From the NCBI GenBank assembly GCA_030144725.1, contig JASKMD010000021.1, forward strand, positions 1,013,768 to 1,077,767: a DNA stretch of 64,000 nucleotides. The letters run 5' to 3'. Position numbers and translations under genes: made by a program. The DNA comes from Haematococcus lacustris. Lineage: Eukaryota > Chlorophyta > Chlorophyceae > Chlamydomonadales > Haematococcaceae. The notes beneath the pieces are model-generated. The model was not told where the DNA came from. It searched no databases and worked only from the letters and a program-made list of their open reading frames with translations. This document shows positions 12,601 through 29,486 of the stretch, one piece after another (positions within the stretch are counted from its first letter, which is position 1; every line of letters begins with the position of its first letter).

Positions 12601-15600
12601 AGCAGCCACCTCCCCAGCACCCTGCCCGCCGCCCCATGGAGGGCCCCACAGCCCCCCGCAGCCCCCGCCGAGACCTTGGCGCGAACTCAGCCTCTGACGG
12701 TGGGGAGGGGGAGGATGCAGATGCCACCCCTGGACCCTCGGCTGAGGAGTTGGACAGGGTGCTGAACCAGAGTGGAGACTCCATGCCCACTCCTGTGAAG
12801 TCATGGCCTAGACAGGCCACTCCGGATCAAAGCGAACCAGACCAGGCACCAGCTGCCCTGACACCTGGGCACCCCTCGGCCAGCATTGCGGTTGCCCAGC
12901 CACAAGGCAAACCAGAGCAGTCGCAGCCTACAGCCCAACCCAACCTCACACAGCACCTAGCCCAACCCAACCTCACACAGCACCCAGCCCAACCCAACCC
13001 CACACAGCACCCAGCCCAACCCAACCTCACACAGCACCCAGCCCAACCCAACCCCACACAGCACCCAGCCCAACCCAACCTCACACAGCACCCAGCCCAA
13101 CCCAACCTCACACAGCACCCAGCCCAACCCAACCCCACACAGCACCCAGCCCAACCTCACCCCGCTGCTGCCCTGGCCCACCCCACAGGGCCCCCTGCAG
13201 CTGCAGCCCCTCAGCCAGGCCAGCCAGACAGCCAGCCCCAAGCAGACAGCCCCGGTCCCAACAGGACTGCGATGGTGGCCGGAGCAGCCCTGGGTGTAGG
13301 GGCGCTGGCACTTGGGGGGGCAGCTGTGTATGCCTATGCCTCGAGGGATGAGGACGAGGAGGAGCAGTATAGTGACGATGAGGGCGACGCGGGCGAGCAG
13401 ATGGGCCCTGATGAGGATGAGGAGGGGGAGGAGGGAGGAGGGGAGTTTGAGGAAGACGACGAGGGGGAAGGGGAGGAGGAAGGTGACGGAGCCCATCCTG
13501 CTCCTTCTCCTCAAGGTTCTCATGAGCAGGCAGCAGCTGTCCAAGCACCTGCCCAGGAGGCCAGCTCCTCACCCTCTGCAGCGCCTCCAGCCCTGCCTCA
13601 ACAGCCAGTACCAGCTGCTGCCCCTACGGCCCTAGCTACGCAGCCACTCCCACCAGCGCCTGTGGCTGCACAAGCAGCAGGGGCAGCTGCTTCAGAGGCA
13701 GCCCCCACCCCTGCGACTCCTCAATGCCCAACCGAGCTTACACCCGTGGCTGACCCCACACCAGCGCTTGCAGAGCAACCCCCACCTGCAATACAAGCAC
13801 AAGCACCAGTGGCTACAACACCTTTGGCAGCAACAGCAGCAGCACCACCGACGGCATCATCACAAGCACCAGTGGCAGGTCCTGAGGCTACGCCAGCCCC
13901 ACTTCCAGCAGCAGTACCACCACCGCCACCACCACCAGCAGCGCCCGCACCCACACCACCCACAGCGTCGGTGGAGACAACCCCACCAGCTGCCACTCCC
14001 TCACAGCCTTCCCCTCCTACACAGTCGGATGTTGGAGTGCCTCAAGTAACCCCTCCTCCACCTGAGCAACCCAAGCCCGAGGAGGAGAAGCCCGAGGATG
14101 AGAAGCCCGAAGATGAGAAGCCCGAGAAGGAGAAGCCCGAAGATGAGAAGCCCAAGAAGGAGAAGCCCGAGGAGGAGAAGCCCGAGGAAGGTGCCCCTGA
14201 GGAGGAGAAGCCCGAGGGTGAGAAGCCAGAAGATGAGAAGCCCGAGAATGAGAAGCCCGAGGAGGAGAAGCCCCAGGAGGAGAAGCCCCAGGAGGAGAAG
14301 CCCGAGGAGGAGAAGCCCGAGGAGGATGCCCCTAAGGAGGAGAAACCCGAGGATGAGAAGACCGTGGAGGAGAAGCCCGAGGAGGATGCCCCCGAGGAGG
14401 AGAAGCCCGAGGGTGAGAAGCCAGAAGATGAGAAGCCCGAGAAAGAGAAGCCCGAGGAGAAGCCCCAGGAGGAGAAGCCCGAGGATGAGGAGCCCGAAGA
14501 GGAGAAGCCCCAGGAGGAGAAGCCCGAGGAGGAGAAGCCCGAAGATGAGAAGCCCGAGGAGGAGACGCCCGAGGAGGATGCCCCTGAGGAGGAGAAGCCC
14601 GAGGAGGATGCCCCTGAGGAGGAGAAGCCCGAGGAGGATGCCCCTGAGGAAGAGAAGCCCGAGGAGGATGCCCCTGAGGAAGAGAAGCCCGAGGAGGATG
14701 CCCCGGAGGAGGAGAAGCCCGAAGATGAGAAGCCCGAGGAGGAGAAGCCCGAAGATGAGAAGCCCGAGGAGGAGAAGCCCGAGGAGGAGAAGCCCGAGGA
14801 GGAGAAGCCCGAAGATGAGAAGCCCGAGGAGGAGAAGCCCGAGGAGGATGCCCCTGAGGAGGAGAAGCCCGAGGAGGATGCCCCTGAGGAGGAGAAGCCC
14901 GAGGAGGATGCCCCTGAGGAGGAGAAGCCCGAGGAGGATGCCCCTGAGGAGGAGAAGCCCGAGGAGGATGCCCCTGAGGAAGAGAAGCCCGAGGAGGATG
15001 CCCCTGAGGAAGAGAAGCCCGAGGAGGATGCCCCGGAGGAGGAGAAGCCCGAAGATGAGAAGCCCGAGGAGGAGAAGCCCGAAGATGAGAAGCCCGAGGA
15101 GGAGAAGCCCGAGGAGGATGCCCCCGAGGAGGAGAAGCCCGAGGAGGAGAAGCCCGAGGAGGATGCCCCTGAGGAGGAGAAGCCCGAGGAGGATGCCCCT
15201 GAGGAGGAGAAGCCCGAGGAGGATGCCCCTGAGGAGGAGAAGCCCGAGGAGGATGCCCCTGAGGAGGAGAAGCCCGAGGAGGATGCCCCCGAGGAGGAGA
15301 AGCCCGAGGAGGATGCCCCTGAGGAGGAGAAGCCCGAGGAGGATGCCCTTGAGGAAGAGAAGCCCGAGGAGGATGCCCCTGAGGAGGAGAAGCCCGAGGA
15401 GGATGCCCCTGAGGAGGAGAAGCCCGAGGAGGATGCCCCTGAGGAGGAGAAGCCCGAGGAGGATGCCCCTGAGGAGGAGAAGCCCGAGGAGGATGCCCCC
15501 GAGGAGGAGAAGCCCGAGGAGGATGCCCCTGAGGAGGAGAACCCCGAGGAGGATGCCCCCGAGGAGGAGAAGCCCGAAGATGAGAAGCCCGAGGAGGAGA

Positions 15601-16139
15601 AGCCCGAGGAGGATGCCCCTGAGGAGGAGAAGCCCGAGGAGGATGCCCCTGAGGAGGAGAAGCCCGAGGAGGATGCCCCTGAGGAAGAGAAGCCCGAGGA
15701 GGATGCCCCTGAGGAGGAGAAGCCCGAGGAGGATGCCCCTGAGGAGGAGAAGCCCGAGGAGGATGCCCCCGAGGAGGAGAAGCCCGAAGATGAGAAGCCC
15801 GAGGAGGAGAAGCCCGAGGAGGATGCCCCTGAGGAGGAGAAGCCCGAGGAGGATGCCCCTGAGGAGGAGAAGCCCGAGGAGGATGCCCCTGAGGAAGAGA
15901 AGCCCGAGGAGGATGCCCCGGAGGAGGAGAAGCCCGAGGAGGATGCCTCGGAGGTGGAGAAGCCTGAGGATAAGAAGCCCGAGGAAGGTGCGCCGGATGA
16001 GGAGAAGCACGAGGAGGATGCCCCCGAGGAGGAAAAGCCCGAAGAGGAGTTGGAAGACGAAGAGGAGCAGAAAGAGGGAGACAACGAGGAGGACAGTGAG
16101 GGGGGTGGGAAGCAGCAAGTGAAGGGAGCGCATGGGTAG
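623..16139 (+). CDS. Coiled-coil / acidic-repeat protein, 5' partial, five visible exons
   Basis: Not recognised as a named family. Exons at 623-679, 5357-5512, 11004-11114, 11654-12202 and 12483-16139 each have AG acceptors and GT donors, and every one is a whole number of codons (all phase 0), which strongly supports the chain. The first three encode charged, coiled-coil-like helices (DAARRKARAVERLAQ; ERQDLELRLEARRASVRERI; IRLAEDFQRRQVQEAKERRR). The fourth is basic and proline-rich. The last exon (1,218 codons) has QHPAQPNLT-type repeats, a hydrophobic alanine/glycine segment near nucleotides 13270-13345 that may be a membrane span, and then about 650 residues built from the ten-residue unit PEEDAPEEEK. 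It stops at 16137-16139. Introns 1 and 2 (about 4.7 and 5.5 kb) are swollen by antisense Fanzor copies. The N-terminus lies outside the window or in unresolved exons before 623. The exon chain is confident; the function is unknown. Confidence 0.72.
680..2400. other. Intron 1 sequence before Fanzor copy A
   Basis: No exon with flanking splice sites and coding bias was found. It contains scattered short telomere-like words (TTAGGGTTAGGG near 1159 and CCCTAACCCT near 2315), too short to be arrays. Confidence 0.4.
2401..2665 (-). ncRNA. Putative 3' guide-RNA (omega/fRNA-like) region of copy A
   Basis: About 260 bp directly after the stop codon is conserved with copies B, C and D although it is non-coding. 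It ends in a 13-bp inverted repeat (2431-2443 with 2492-2504, TTTGAGCCGGATC) enclosing a loop of repeated CTAGCAGCCAC-like words, then the terminal block TGGAGGCCCTAGTGAGGGAC (minus strand). In TnpB and Fanzor systems the guide RNA scaffold lies exactly here and the guide is read from the flank. Expression is not demonstrated. Confidence 0.55.
2666..4462 (-). CDS. Fanzor-type RuvC nuclease (eukaryotic TnpB homologue), copy A, N-terminally truncated
   Basis: Two exons: about 4462-3611, then 3454-2666 (stop 2668-2666), joined by a GT-AG intron. The first holds the end of the N-terminal nucleic-acid-binding region (KRGKRRG, MARVGVHFIKVDSRVLHG) and the RuvC-I motif VGIDPGVTQAVSA with its catalytic Asp. 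The second holds the RuvC-II region (LVVFFGAATIGTGGGW, then VVLVDEHRTSR with the Glu) and the RuvC-III motif RWLDRDCNAALNM with the last Asp. This order and spacing is that of Fanzor/TnpB, RNA-guided DNA nucleases of transposons. The zinc-ribbon CxxC expected right after DEHRTS is replaced by SSAV, and only isolated cysteines remain. A lysine-rich linker (GKGKGKAAKAK) separates motifs II and III. Exons 1-3, seen in copies B and C, are missing, so this copy should not make a full protein. Confidence 0.78.
4489..5356. other. Intron 1 sequence between copy A and exon 2
   Basis: It contains a block at 4501-4540 resembling the flank and terminus of the Fanzor elements, then unassigned sequence up to the acceptor CTGCTCAG at 5356. 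No gene seen. Confidence 0.4.
5513..6307. other. Intron 2 sequence before Fanzor copy B
   Basis: No exon supported. A short TATATC repeat sits near 6135-6160. Confidence 0.4.
6308..6550 (-). ncRNA. Putative 3' guide-RNA region of copy B
   Basis: Same non-coding block as in A, C and D. Its hairpin arms (6338-6350 with 6377-6389) carry mutations, and its loop is shorter, with fewer CTAGCAGCC-like repeats. The adjacent downstream sequence (minus strand from 6307) starts CCTCAGCTGTCTAAGC, unlike the other copies. Confidence 0.5.
6551..8898 (-). pseudogene. Fanzor-type nuclease, copy B, with internal deletion and frameshifts
   Basis: Exons on the minus strand: 8898-8856, 8770-8703, 8605-7861, then from 7583. 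Exon 1 starts ATG ACT AAG AAG AAG CGG and encodes a KKKRK nuclear-localisation-type motif. Exon 3 encodes an acidic Ser/Asp/Glu tract (SDSESD) and a basic globular part (LKDFCMFFANPNFKTCYNQL). Exon 4 (ERIVKLYAKAARA...GWSGEEAQLFIRMACG) leads into the RNA-binding body. Breaks: a frame change near 7300, a small deletion near 7100, and a large deletion at about 6850 that joins the sequence just before RuvC-I (LPHIGRGIA) to the lysine-rich linker, removing RuvC-I and RuvC-II. There is also an in-frame TGA about 20 codons before the normal stop (6553-6551). It cannot be a nuclease, but it supplies the 5' gene structure of the family. Confidence 0.75.
7587..7850. repeat. AGGTC/ACCTG pentanucleotide mosaic in the Fanzor GC-AG intron
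   Basis: Degenerate tandem AGGTC with interspersed AGGTATAAGG and AGGTCTAGG words fills the intron between exons 3 and 4 of copy B. The donor is GCAAGT (minus, 7860-7859), and the acceptor CTGACCTGCAG is made of the repeat itself. Confidence 0.85.
8929..9139. other. Spacer between Fanzor copies B and E
   Basis: No gene; it holds the 5' flank of copy B and the degraded 3' end of copy E. Confidence 0.4.
9140..10815 (-). pseudogene. Fanzor-type nuclease, copy E, old and heavily degraded
   Basis: Antisense in intron 2 of the acidic-repeat gene, tandem with copy B. Diverged blocks align in order with copies A and B: the AARA/GWSGEE region near 10800-10740, the CRWLE block near 10560, the MARVGV region near 10420, the HLGV-type body near 9800, the VDEIRTNRVS equivalent of the RuvC-II Glu region near 9510-9535, and the C-terminal block near 9200-9150. 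Many frame changes and stops. No recognisable hairpin or guide-RNA region is left at its 3' end, though the words GGGCTGCCTCAGCTGTCT near 9092-9109 (minus) match the flank of copy B. Older than the other copies by divergence. Confidence 0.65.
14068..16030 (+). repeat. 30-bp coding minisatellite, PEEDAPEEEK unit
   Basis: A near-perfect 30-bp unit (CCCGAGGAGGATGCCCCTGA...), interleaved with 15-bp units (CCCGAAGATGAGAAG), makes up most of the last exon. Because the periods are multiples of three and the unit has no stop in several frames, long open frames appear on both strands; only the plus-strand frame continuing from exon 4 has supporting splice sites. Confidence 0.95.
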
Positions 16140-17535
16140 GGAAGGAGTCGGGATATAAAGTCGTAGCCCATGTACAGTTCAGGGGCAGGTCAAATCAACA
16201 TCACCAACAACACTAACTCAAGACATGCCTGCCTTGCAGTAGGCGGCAGGCTGCTTGGCAGCTTGCACCTCGTTCTGCACTCCACGTGATGTTTAGCTTG
16301 TACAGGTTTGCAGCTCTGGCCAAGTGGTCGTGATGCAAGCGGTGCATGGCGCAGATGGGAGAGCACTGCCCCATGGAGGAGACCCACAATGAACTGACGT
16401 AAGGTGTGGGGTGGGGTGGCGCAAGGTGTGGGGTGGGGTAACAAGGATAAGAGCATTGCCCAATAAGTGCAGGTTGTGCATCACATACCCAGGCGCCTTG
16501 GGGCTGGGAGAGGAGTTGGCTTGTGGCCATGAGTAAGGATCATCTGTATCCATGCTTGTACATTCATCTCTAAGCAAACCCCACACTCTTGTGGTATGTA
16601 CCTATGCACGGCATTTGAGCTTGCATTGTTGTTGCCTTTGCTGTCAGTGACATTGGAGGTGCCCAGGTGGCGCGTGACCCTGAAGTACAGCTCATTGTAC
16701 TGCATGCACCACAGATTAGCTGTTGTGATATGTCATTGTCCTTTTGTCATGACATATGTAGGCCATGTGCATGCCTTGTGGTGTGCGGCTTCATTTCAAC
16801 TGCTTGGTAGCATGCTGCGGTGATGTTGACACGGTGCTGGTGCTCGACCCACAACTAGCTAGGAGTATGAGTGACACGCCAATGAGGGTGCATGTCAAGG
16901 GGCCTGTACATGCCAAGGGGACCCCAGCCATGCTTGTCATTGTTGTTCTTGATCACCTCACAAACTCCGGCTGCTCCTGTATGGAAATCGTGGCAGTCAC
17001 TAAAGGTGGAATGTCAACTGAATGGTGTCGTCAACCACCCCTCAAAGAGTTGATATGATTGACTGAACGCAAGCTAGGTGATTTCAGCTGCAGTAGCTGC
17101 CGTCACCGTTGGTTGACGTTCCGCTCCAGCTTGGCTGTATGGAGTGTGCTTTCCACGTGTACCTAGCCAGTACTCCAGCTCTGTTATTGGGTTTGCATCT
17201 CCGACTACCAGCTGGAGCCCTGCCCTAGGTTCATGCTCAAATCCCCCCCCCCCCCCATACAGGGGAGTGATGCCTGAAGCTGGCTGTTGCCGCCAATAGC
17301 CTAGAAGGTACGAGTTGGCCACTCCACACCCACTCCTGTTTTGTCCTGTTCTGATGCCAATCTGCGTTGGAAGCACTTCGGTTGACAGCATGGAGACAGA
17401 TCTTTATGATACTGTTGCTAGCATGCCTCTAACAGCTGCCCAGCAACAGAGATACCTGCAGGCTCCAAAGCCTCGGCATGCAGATATTTCAAACGCGCAA
17501 ACACACAGCCATGACAGCCGTGCTGGGCATGCGCA
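16140..17535. other. Intergenic stretch, possibly with the first exon of the WD40 gene
   Basis: Mostly nothing recognisable. A coding-looking segment at 17392-17490 (METDLYDTVASMPLTAAQ) could be an upstream exon or 5' start of the next gene; I could not connect it in phase. A poly-C run lies near 17240-17254. Confidence 0.35.
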
Positions 17536-24048
<6,513 letters not shown>

Positions 24049-24399
24049 TACGGTAGTGCTACCAATGCAAATGGTGCCTCAATGCGATGGCCTGATCTGC
24101 TGGCCTTGCTTTGTATATTGGAGCGCAACGTTTTACTGATGATGTGGACAGCACGTAAGTTCCCGGGGTTCTCTCCTGTCTCGTTAAAATGACGCCCGGA
24201 CGTCAACGTGTAGGGTCCTGTTTTTTACACCGTAATTATCGGCAAACCTCGGCCTTCCTCGCGGGATCATTTGCAGACCCCGTGCGCAGTTTGGTAGTCG
24301 AAGCGTCAAAAAAGTAGGCGCGTGCGGCGGAGCCCGGTCGTGTGCAGCCGGATGCATGTCAGACCACACAAGGGACCAGGCGTAAGACCAGGCTGGGTC
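24049..24399. other. 3' flank of the WD40 gene
   Basis: No gene seen. A short palindrome (ACTACGTAGT) overlaps the stop codon of the WD40 gene. Confidence 0.35.
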
Positions 24400-25009
24400 A
24401 GGAGTCCCCAACATGGGGTTGGTAATCTTCATGCAAGTACTCGCAACAGAGTGCACCGATTTCGGTAGCGTTTGTTGCATTGGCACCTGCGAATAACTCC
24501 GCATCTACTGGCAAGCGGCGCGTTAATCCTTGTATCAGAGTCCGTGCCGGCGCAAGCGAGCACGGACACACCTCAGCTGCTCACAACCGATTGCTATAGT
24601 GGTATGTAACGGCATCAGTGATGGAGCTGCGCCTGCTATCGAGCCAGAAGTACAATCTAAATTCAGCCCGCCAGGCTTGCTCCGCGAGCCTTTCATTGCT
24701 GCAGGCGGTGTCGGAAGACCGTCGTGGGGCCAGTGATAACTGGACATTGCATCAAACGCGCAGGGTTATGTGGGAGGTGCGTTCCTCTCTCACGCCAGTC
24801 ACACAGAAAAGTACCTCCTTGCACAAACCGGCATGTTGTAAGCTGACCACTGTGACTTTTTAGAAAATCGAGTTATTAAACTGTTCGTAACTCTACGACA
24901 CAGCTGCTGGAAAAGAAAGCACGGCAGTTCATCAATCAGGCCCGCCGTAATTGACTTTGGCGTGACCCGACTCTGCCTTGCAGAGTTGACTAGCCTACTC
25001 CGACCGCCT
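24400..25009. repeat. Dispersed repeat R1, copy 1
   Basis: About 600 bp, from CCCCAACATGGGGTTGGTAA to GACTAGCCTACTCCG, recurs at 63065-63663 in the same orientation with scattered differences. It has no long conserved reading frame. Both copies run directly into a C-rich CCCCTCCCA tract, so that tract is part of the family or a fixed neighbour. Class unknown. Confidence 0.8.
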
Positions 25010-25185
25010 GGACCCTGCCCCCTCCCACCCCCTCCCAGCCCCTTCACTGCCCCGCCACCCCCTCCCACCCCCTCCCACCCCTTCCCACCCCTTCCCAGCC
25101 CCTCCCACCCTCCCACCCCTTCCCAGCCCTTCCCAGCCCCTCCCACCCCTTCCCAGCCCCTCCCACCCTCCCACCCTGCTGGTGC
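25010..25185. repeat. C-rich CCCCTCCCA-type tract
   Basis: Degenerate repeats of CCCCTCCCAC and CCCTTCCCAG lie between repeat R1 and the broken end of the Ty3 element. Confidence 0.85.
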
Positions 25186-25190
25186 CGCTG

Positions 25191-28100
25191 TCACGTTCTA
25201 CATACATCCCGAGACCAGTCAGTGTGCAGGACGAGGGGGCGTTCAGGGTCAAAGCGGCGCAGCACTAAGCCAGGAGTGCAGATTCTCTCTTTGAGTGTGC
25301 TGTAGGCGGCCTGCTGCTCACTACCCCAGCACCACGCTACCCCTTTCCTTGTGAGAGAGGTGATGGGGGCAGCAATGATGCTGAAGTCAGGAATGTAGCA
25401 GCGATAGTAGTTGAACACACCCATGGCTGTGCGGAGGCTGGATACATCAGTGGGAGCAGGCATGTCACGCAGAGCCTGGCACTTTGCCTGAGTGGGGGTA
25501 AGCCCATGGACGGAGACGTCGTGGCCGAGGTATTCCACACGGTCAGCTGCCAGGATGGTCTTCTCAGGGTGGGCGAACATGCCGATGGTCTGCAACATCT
25601 GCAGCAGGGCCTGCACGTGCTCACAGTGTGCCTCAAAGCTGTCACTGTACACGAGCACATCATCAATGAAGGCCATGCAGCAGTGGGACAGGCTGGCGCT
25701 GGTGATGGCTGCGTCCATGACACGCTGGTACTCAGCGCTGGCATTTTTCAGCCCAAACGGCATGCGAGTGTAGCAGTACAGGCGGTTGCGTGCCCAGAAG
25801 GCAGTCTTGAGCTGGTCATCAGGGTGCACGGGGATTTGCAAGAACCCTGAGCGCATGTCCAGCTTGCTGAACCACCTGGCGCTGCCCACCCTGGCAAACA
25901 TCTCCTCTGGCAAAGGCAACCCATACCGGTCAGACTTGGTGGCGTCGTTGAGCCGTCGGAAGTCAATGCAGAACCGGGTGTCTGTCCACTGCCCCTGGGC
26001 ATCTTTCTTCATGGGCAGGGTGGGTGCCGAGGCATAGTCGCACGGGCCAGTGACGGGCTGGATGATGCCTGCCTCCTCCAGCTCCTGGACCTTCTTGTCC
26101 GTCACTTGCAGCTCCAGGTCAGAATAGCGGCGAGGCTTGGTGATGATGGGATCTGTGGTTGACAGCTCAATGCGAAAAGCACCGCGTGGGCCCTTGTAAC
26201 CTGTGAGGTCACTCAGAGAATGAGCAAAAGCACCAGGATGAGCTGCAACTAGAGCCGCCATGCGATGTGCTTGCTGCTGGGATAGAGCCGCATGCTGAGC
26301 CAACAGCACACCATTGGGCAGCTGGGTGTATTGCTGTGGGGAGGGATTGACAGCAGGACCATCAGGCAGCACCATGGTGATGGCAGAGCAGGTGATGGCA
26401 GGTGAGCACATGCCCGGCACAGGGGGCGGCAGGGAAGACACCATGGAGGGCAGCCAGAAGAGGAAGAGGAGAGAGAGAATCAACCGCAGCGGTGAGAGAG
26501 ATCCCCATGCCACTTCCCTGGAGGAGCGCTGCGGCGTAGGTGGAGGGGATGCGCGCAGCGGAGGCATGGGAGGTACTTGCGGTGGTGGGGCCGTGGTCAG
26601 GGGAATGGCGGAGCGCCGGGCTGCAGCGGTGCCCACAGCCAGGTGGGATGCTGATGGCTGCGGTGCGCTGGTTGGCATAGACATGCGCCGAGCTGCAGGG
26701 TCTAGTGCTGAGGAGGGGACAGAAGTAACAGCTGCCCCTCCCCCCCTGCGGGTGACTGGCTGGGCTGGGCTGCGCACCGGCTTCACCCCTGATCCTGCTG
26801 GTATGGGTGCATCACCGGTGGCCACCCTGCTCAAGGCGCACTCCGCAGCTGCTAGGTCACCCCCACGGCTGACTGCGCTGGGTGTGGTGGTGCCAGCTGC
26901 TGCAGGAGTTGTCTCCACATGCACATGCACCGAAGGTAAGGTGTGATACATGGCAGAGGTGGTGCCGCTGGTTGCACAGGGCTGAACCTGGCTGTGGGAC
27001 ACGGCAGTGCAAGCCACAAGCAGCTGGCTGCTGCCCATGGGCGCAGAGTATAGGAGGGGCAGGCAGCCTTTGGGCCCAGTGACTGGCAGTGAGTGAGAGG
27101 TGCGGATGTCTCCATGGCTGTGCAGCCGGGGGCAATAAGAGAACTGCCGGTCGTACACATCGCACACGCCCTTGGTCTGCGAGAGGAAGTTGGCTCCAAG
27201 CAGCAGGTCATAAGCAAGGGGGCTACCAGGAGGCATGACAATGGCCTCCAGGTCGTGCACCATGGCATGGGGAGTGCCATAGCTGAGACTCACGCGCAGG
27301 GTGGCAACCTGGGTGGCTAAGGCCTCTGCACCACTTGCAGTGGACAAGCGACGGCTGCAAGGGGTGAGGGGCAGGTTCAGCGCGGCTGCACACTCATGCG
27401 AAATGAGGCAGCTGTCACTGCCCCCGTCCAGCATGACACCCTGGAGCAAATGCAGCTGGCCCTCACTGTCAGCCACTGCACACCCTGACTGCACCGTGAC
27501 GTTGGAGAAGTATGTCAGGTGCTGGTTGGGCACAGCGGTGTGGCAGGCAGCACGCACAGCGGCTGCTCGTGGAGGTTCAACAGCGATGTGAGCAGCAGTG
27601 TCAACGACAGGTGTGACATTGGGCGAGAGGTGCTGCTCAATACGCGTCACGCGCTGAGCGAGGAGCTGCAGCTGCATAGCCAGCTCCTGCAGGCCGGGCT
27701 GGGTGGCAAGAGGGGGAAACACAGAGCCCATGGTGGGGGTGGTGGCTGGGGCAGCAGGAGGAGCAGGGGCTGCAGCCTTAGGCAGGGTGTGGGTGGCAGC
27801 AGCAGGTGGGGCGGTAGACATAGGCGTGAATGGCACTGCCCTGGCTGCATTAGCTGTGATGATGCAGAAGCTGCCATGCTCAGGGTAGGAGAGAGGCTGC
27901 ACCCGCGCATCCTGCGACACCCAATGCCCTGACATGTCCCATGCACCCAGCCCGGGCCCCTCTGCTGACACGGTGTGGGCGCGAGCAGGACCTGACAGGC
28001 TGGGTGGAGGAACTGCTTGCAGGTGTGGGTACAGCTTGAAGCAGCGCTCAGGGGGATGGTAGCGCTTGTGACAGTAGCTGCAGGTGTGCTGCGCATGGGC

Positions 28101-29486
28101 TGGAGCAGCAGGTACATACCCCCTGTCCAGCAGAGGCGTGCGTTGCCTGGGATCAGTGATGGCGCGCGACACCACACTGCCAGCCGGGTGTGCAGCCACG
28201 GCATGCGCTGCGCGCGGAGCACTTCCACCGATGACTCTTTGCTGCTCATGAGGCGGCATTGCCTGAAACTGCCTGCACTCAGCCAAATCATGGCCAGCAT
28301 AGGGGTGAAGAGGGCAGGTCTTGGCAGGCCGCGAGCGCTGGGTCTGCATGGGCGCATGCTGCATGGGTGCACTACGCAAGGCAGGCTGAGGCATGGCTGC
28401 ATAACCCAGCTGCATTGCTGGCGCAGCATAAGCTTGGGACATGGGCATGACAGATGGCAACGGCTGCTGCATGGCAGGGTGCGACATTGGGTAACCCATT
28501 TGCTGCATGGGCTGCTGCAGGTGGTGAGGCATGGGCTGCAGCAAGGGCTGTGGCATGGGCTGCCGAGCACGCTGGCGTTGCGGAGGCTGCGGCAGCGCCC
28601 GAGTCTGGAGCTCAGCCAACTGTTGCCGCAGCAGGAGCACCTCCTCTGACACTGGGTCCTGCTCTGCGCGTAGCGGTGGGCGATCAGCAGTGGCAGGCAC
28701 GTAACGCATGCTGTCAAGCAGGTTCTCATGCGCTGCACTGACTGCATGCAAGGCAGCTCTGAAGGCGCGCTGATCCTGCCGGTCCTCTGCATCCGGCACA
28801 GCCTGGTGGAACAGGCGAACAGCCTCGTCCCTGAGCTTGGTGCGCTGCTCCTGGCGCATGGTGGGCACTTGCAGGCAATGAGAGAAGAGGTGGTTGATGG
28901 CAGTGAAGTGGGTCAGCGTGCCACGCCTGATGGCCTCATTCACAGCGCTCTCAAAGGCTGTGGCAAAAGCCTTAGCGCTGCTGCACCCTTTGCCCCCTAG
29001 CACGAGAGCTGGGTCTAGGCCTGCCTGGTGGCTGGGTGGGTCTATCAGCTGCTCCTCCACCAGGTCTAGCAAGGCCTCTAACGCTTCTGCCCTGTCTGCC
29101 TCGTCACCCCAACCATCTACCAGCTGCTCATAAGCATCTGCGATGGACTGAAAGAAGACGCCATCCATGGTAGAGCTAGCTAGCAGGTGATGGAACGCAT
29201 TCACCGGTATGTGGAGGTTGAGGCCAAGGTAAGCCCGCAGCTTGAGGCTGAAGGCTCTGAAAGCTAGCCGGGAAGTGCCAGTAAGCTCTGGCACCGCCAT
29301 GGAGACGATCGCCATGTGCTGAGCTGCGCGGCTGCTGCGGACAGGGGCAGGGGCTGGTTCCTGGGGCGGTGCTGCTGCGTCGAAAACTGGGTTGTCCGTG
29401 GAGCTGTACGGTCCGTTAAGCTCCAACGGTGTGCCCAGTACAGGCGGCTGAGTTATGGCAGCCACCTCGCGCAAGCACGAATGCAA
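25191..29486 (-). mobile_element. Ty3/gypsy-type Gag-Pol, truncated at the start of RNase H
   Basis: One open frame of 1,431 codons; the first in-frame ATG is codon 58 (about 29315), preceding MAIVSMAVPELTG. Order: Gag; a CX2HX4HX4C finger at about residues 389-403; a classical CX2CX4HX4C zinc knuckle (CSYCHKRYHPPERC) at about 468-481; an aspartic protease region (VMLDGGSDSCLISHE) near 682; reverse transcriptase at about 1130-1330 with KLDMRSGFLQIPV, MPFGLKNASAEYQRVMD and the catalytic AFIDDVLVYS; then the first strand of RNase H (LVLHTDWS). Homology stops directly after that and the frame ends 5 codons later, next to the C-rich tract. RNase H and integrase are lost, so it cannot transpose alone. 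RT-RNase H order and the IDD-containing box place it in the Ty3 group. Confidence 0.9.

Noticed and set aside
14001..16171. Two antisense open frames of about 710 codons and a second plus-strand frame of 674 codons over the acidic repeat
   Set aside because: They arise because a 30-bp repeat without stops is open in several frames. Their products are trivial repeats, and only one frame continues from a spliced upstream exon.
24530..24863. Small proteins in repeat R1 (also 63051-63404)
   Set aside because: The frames of the two copies are not conserved in length or start, so R1 is treated as non-coding.
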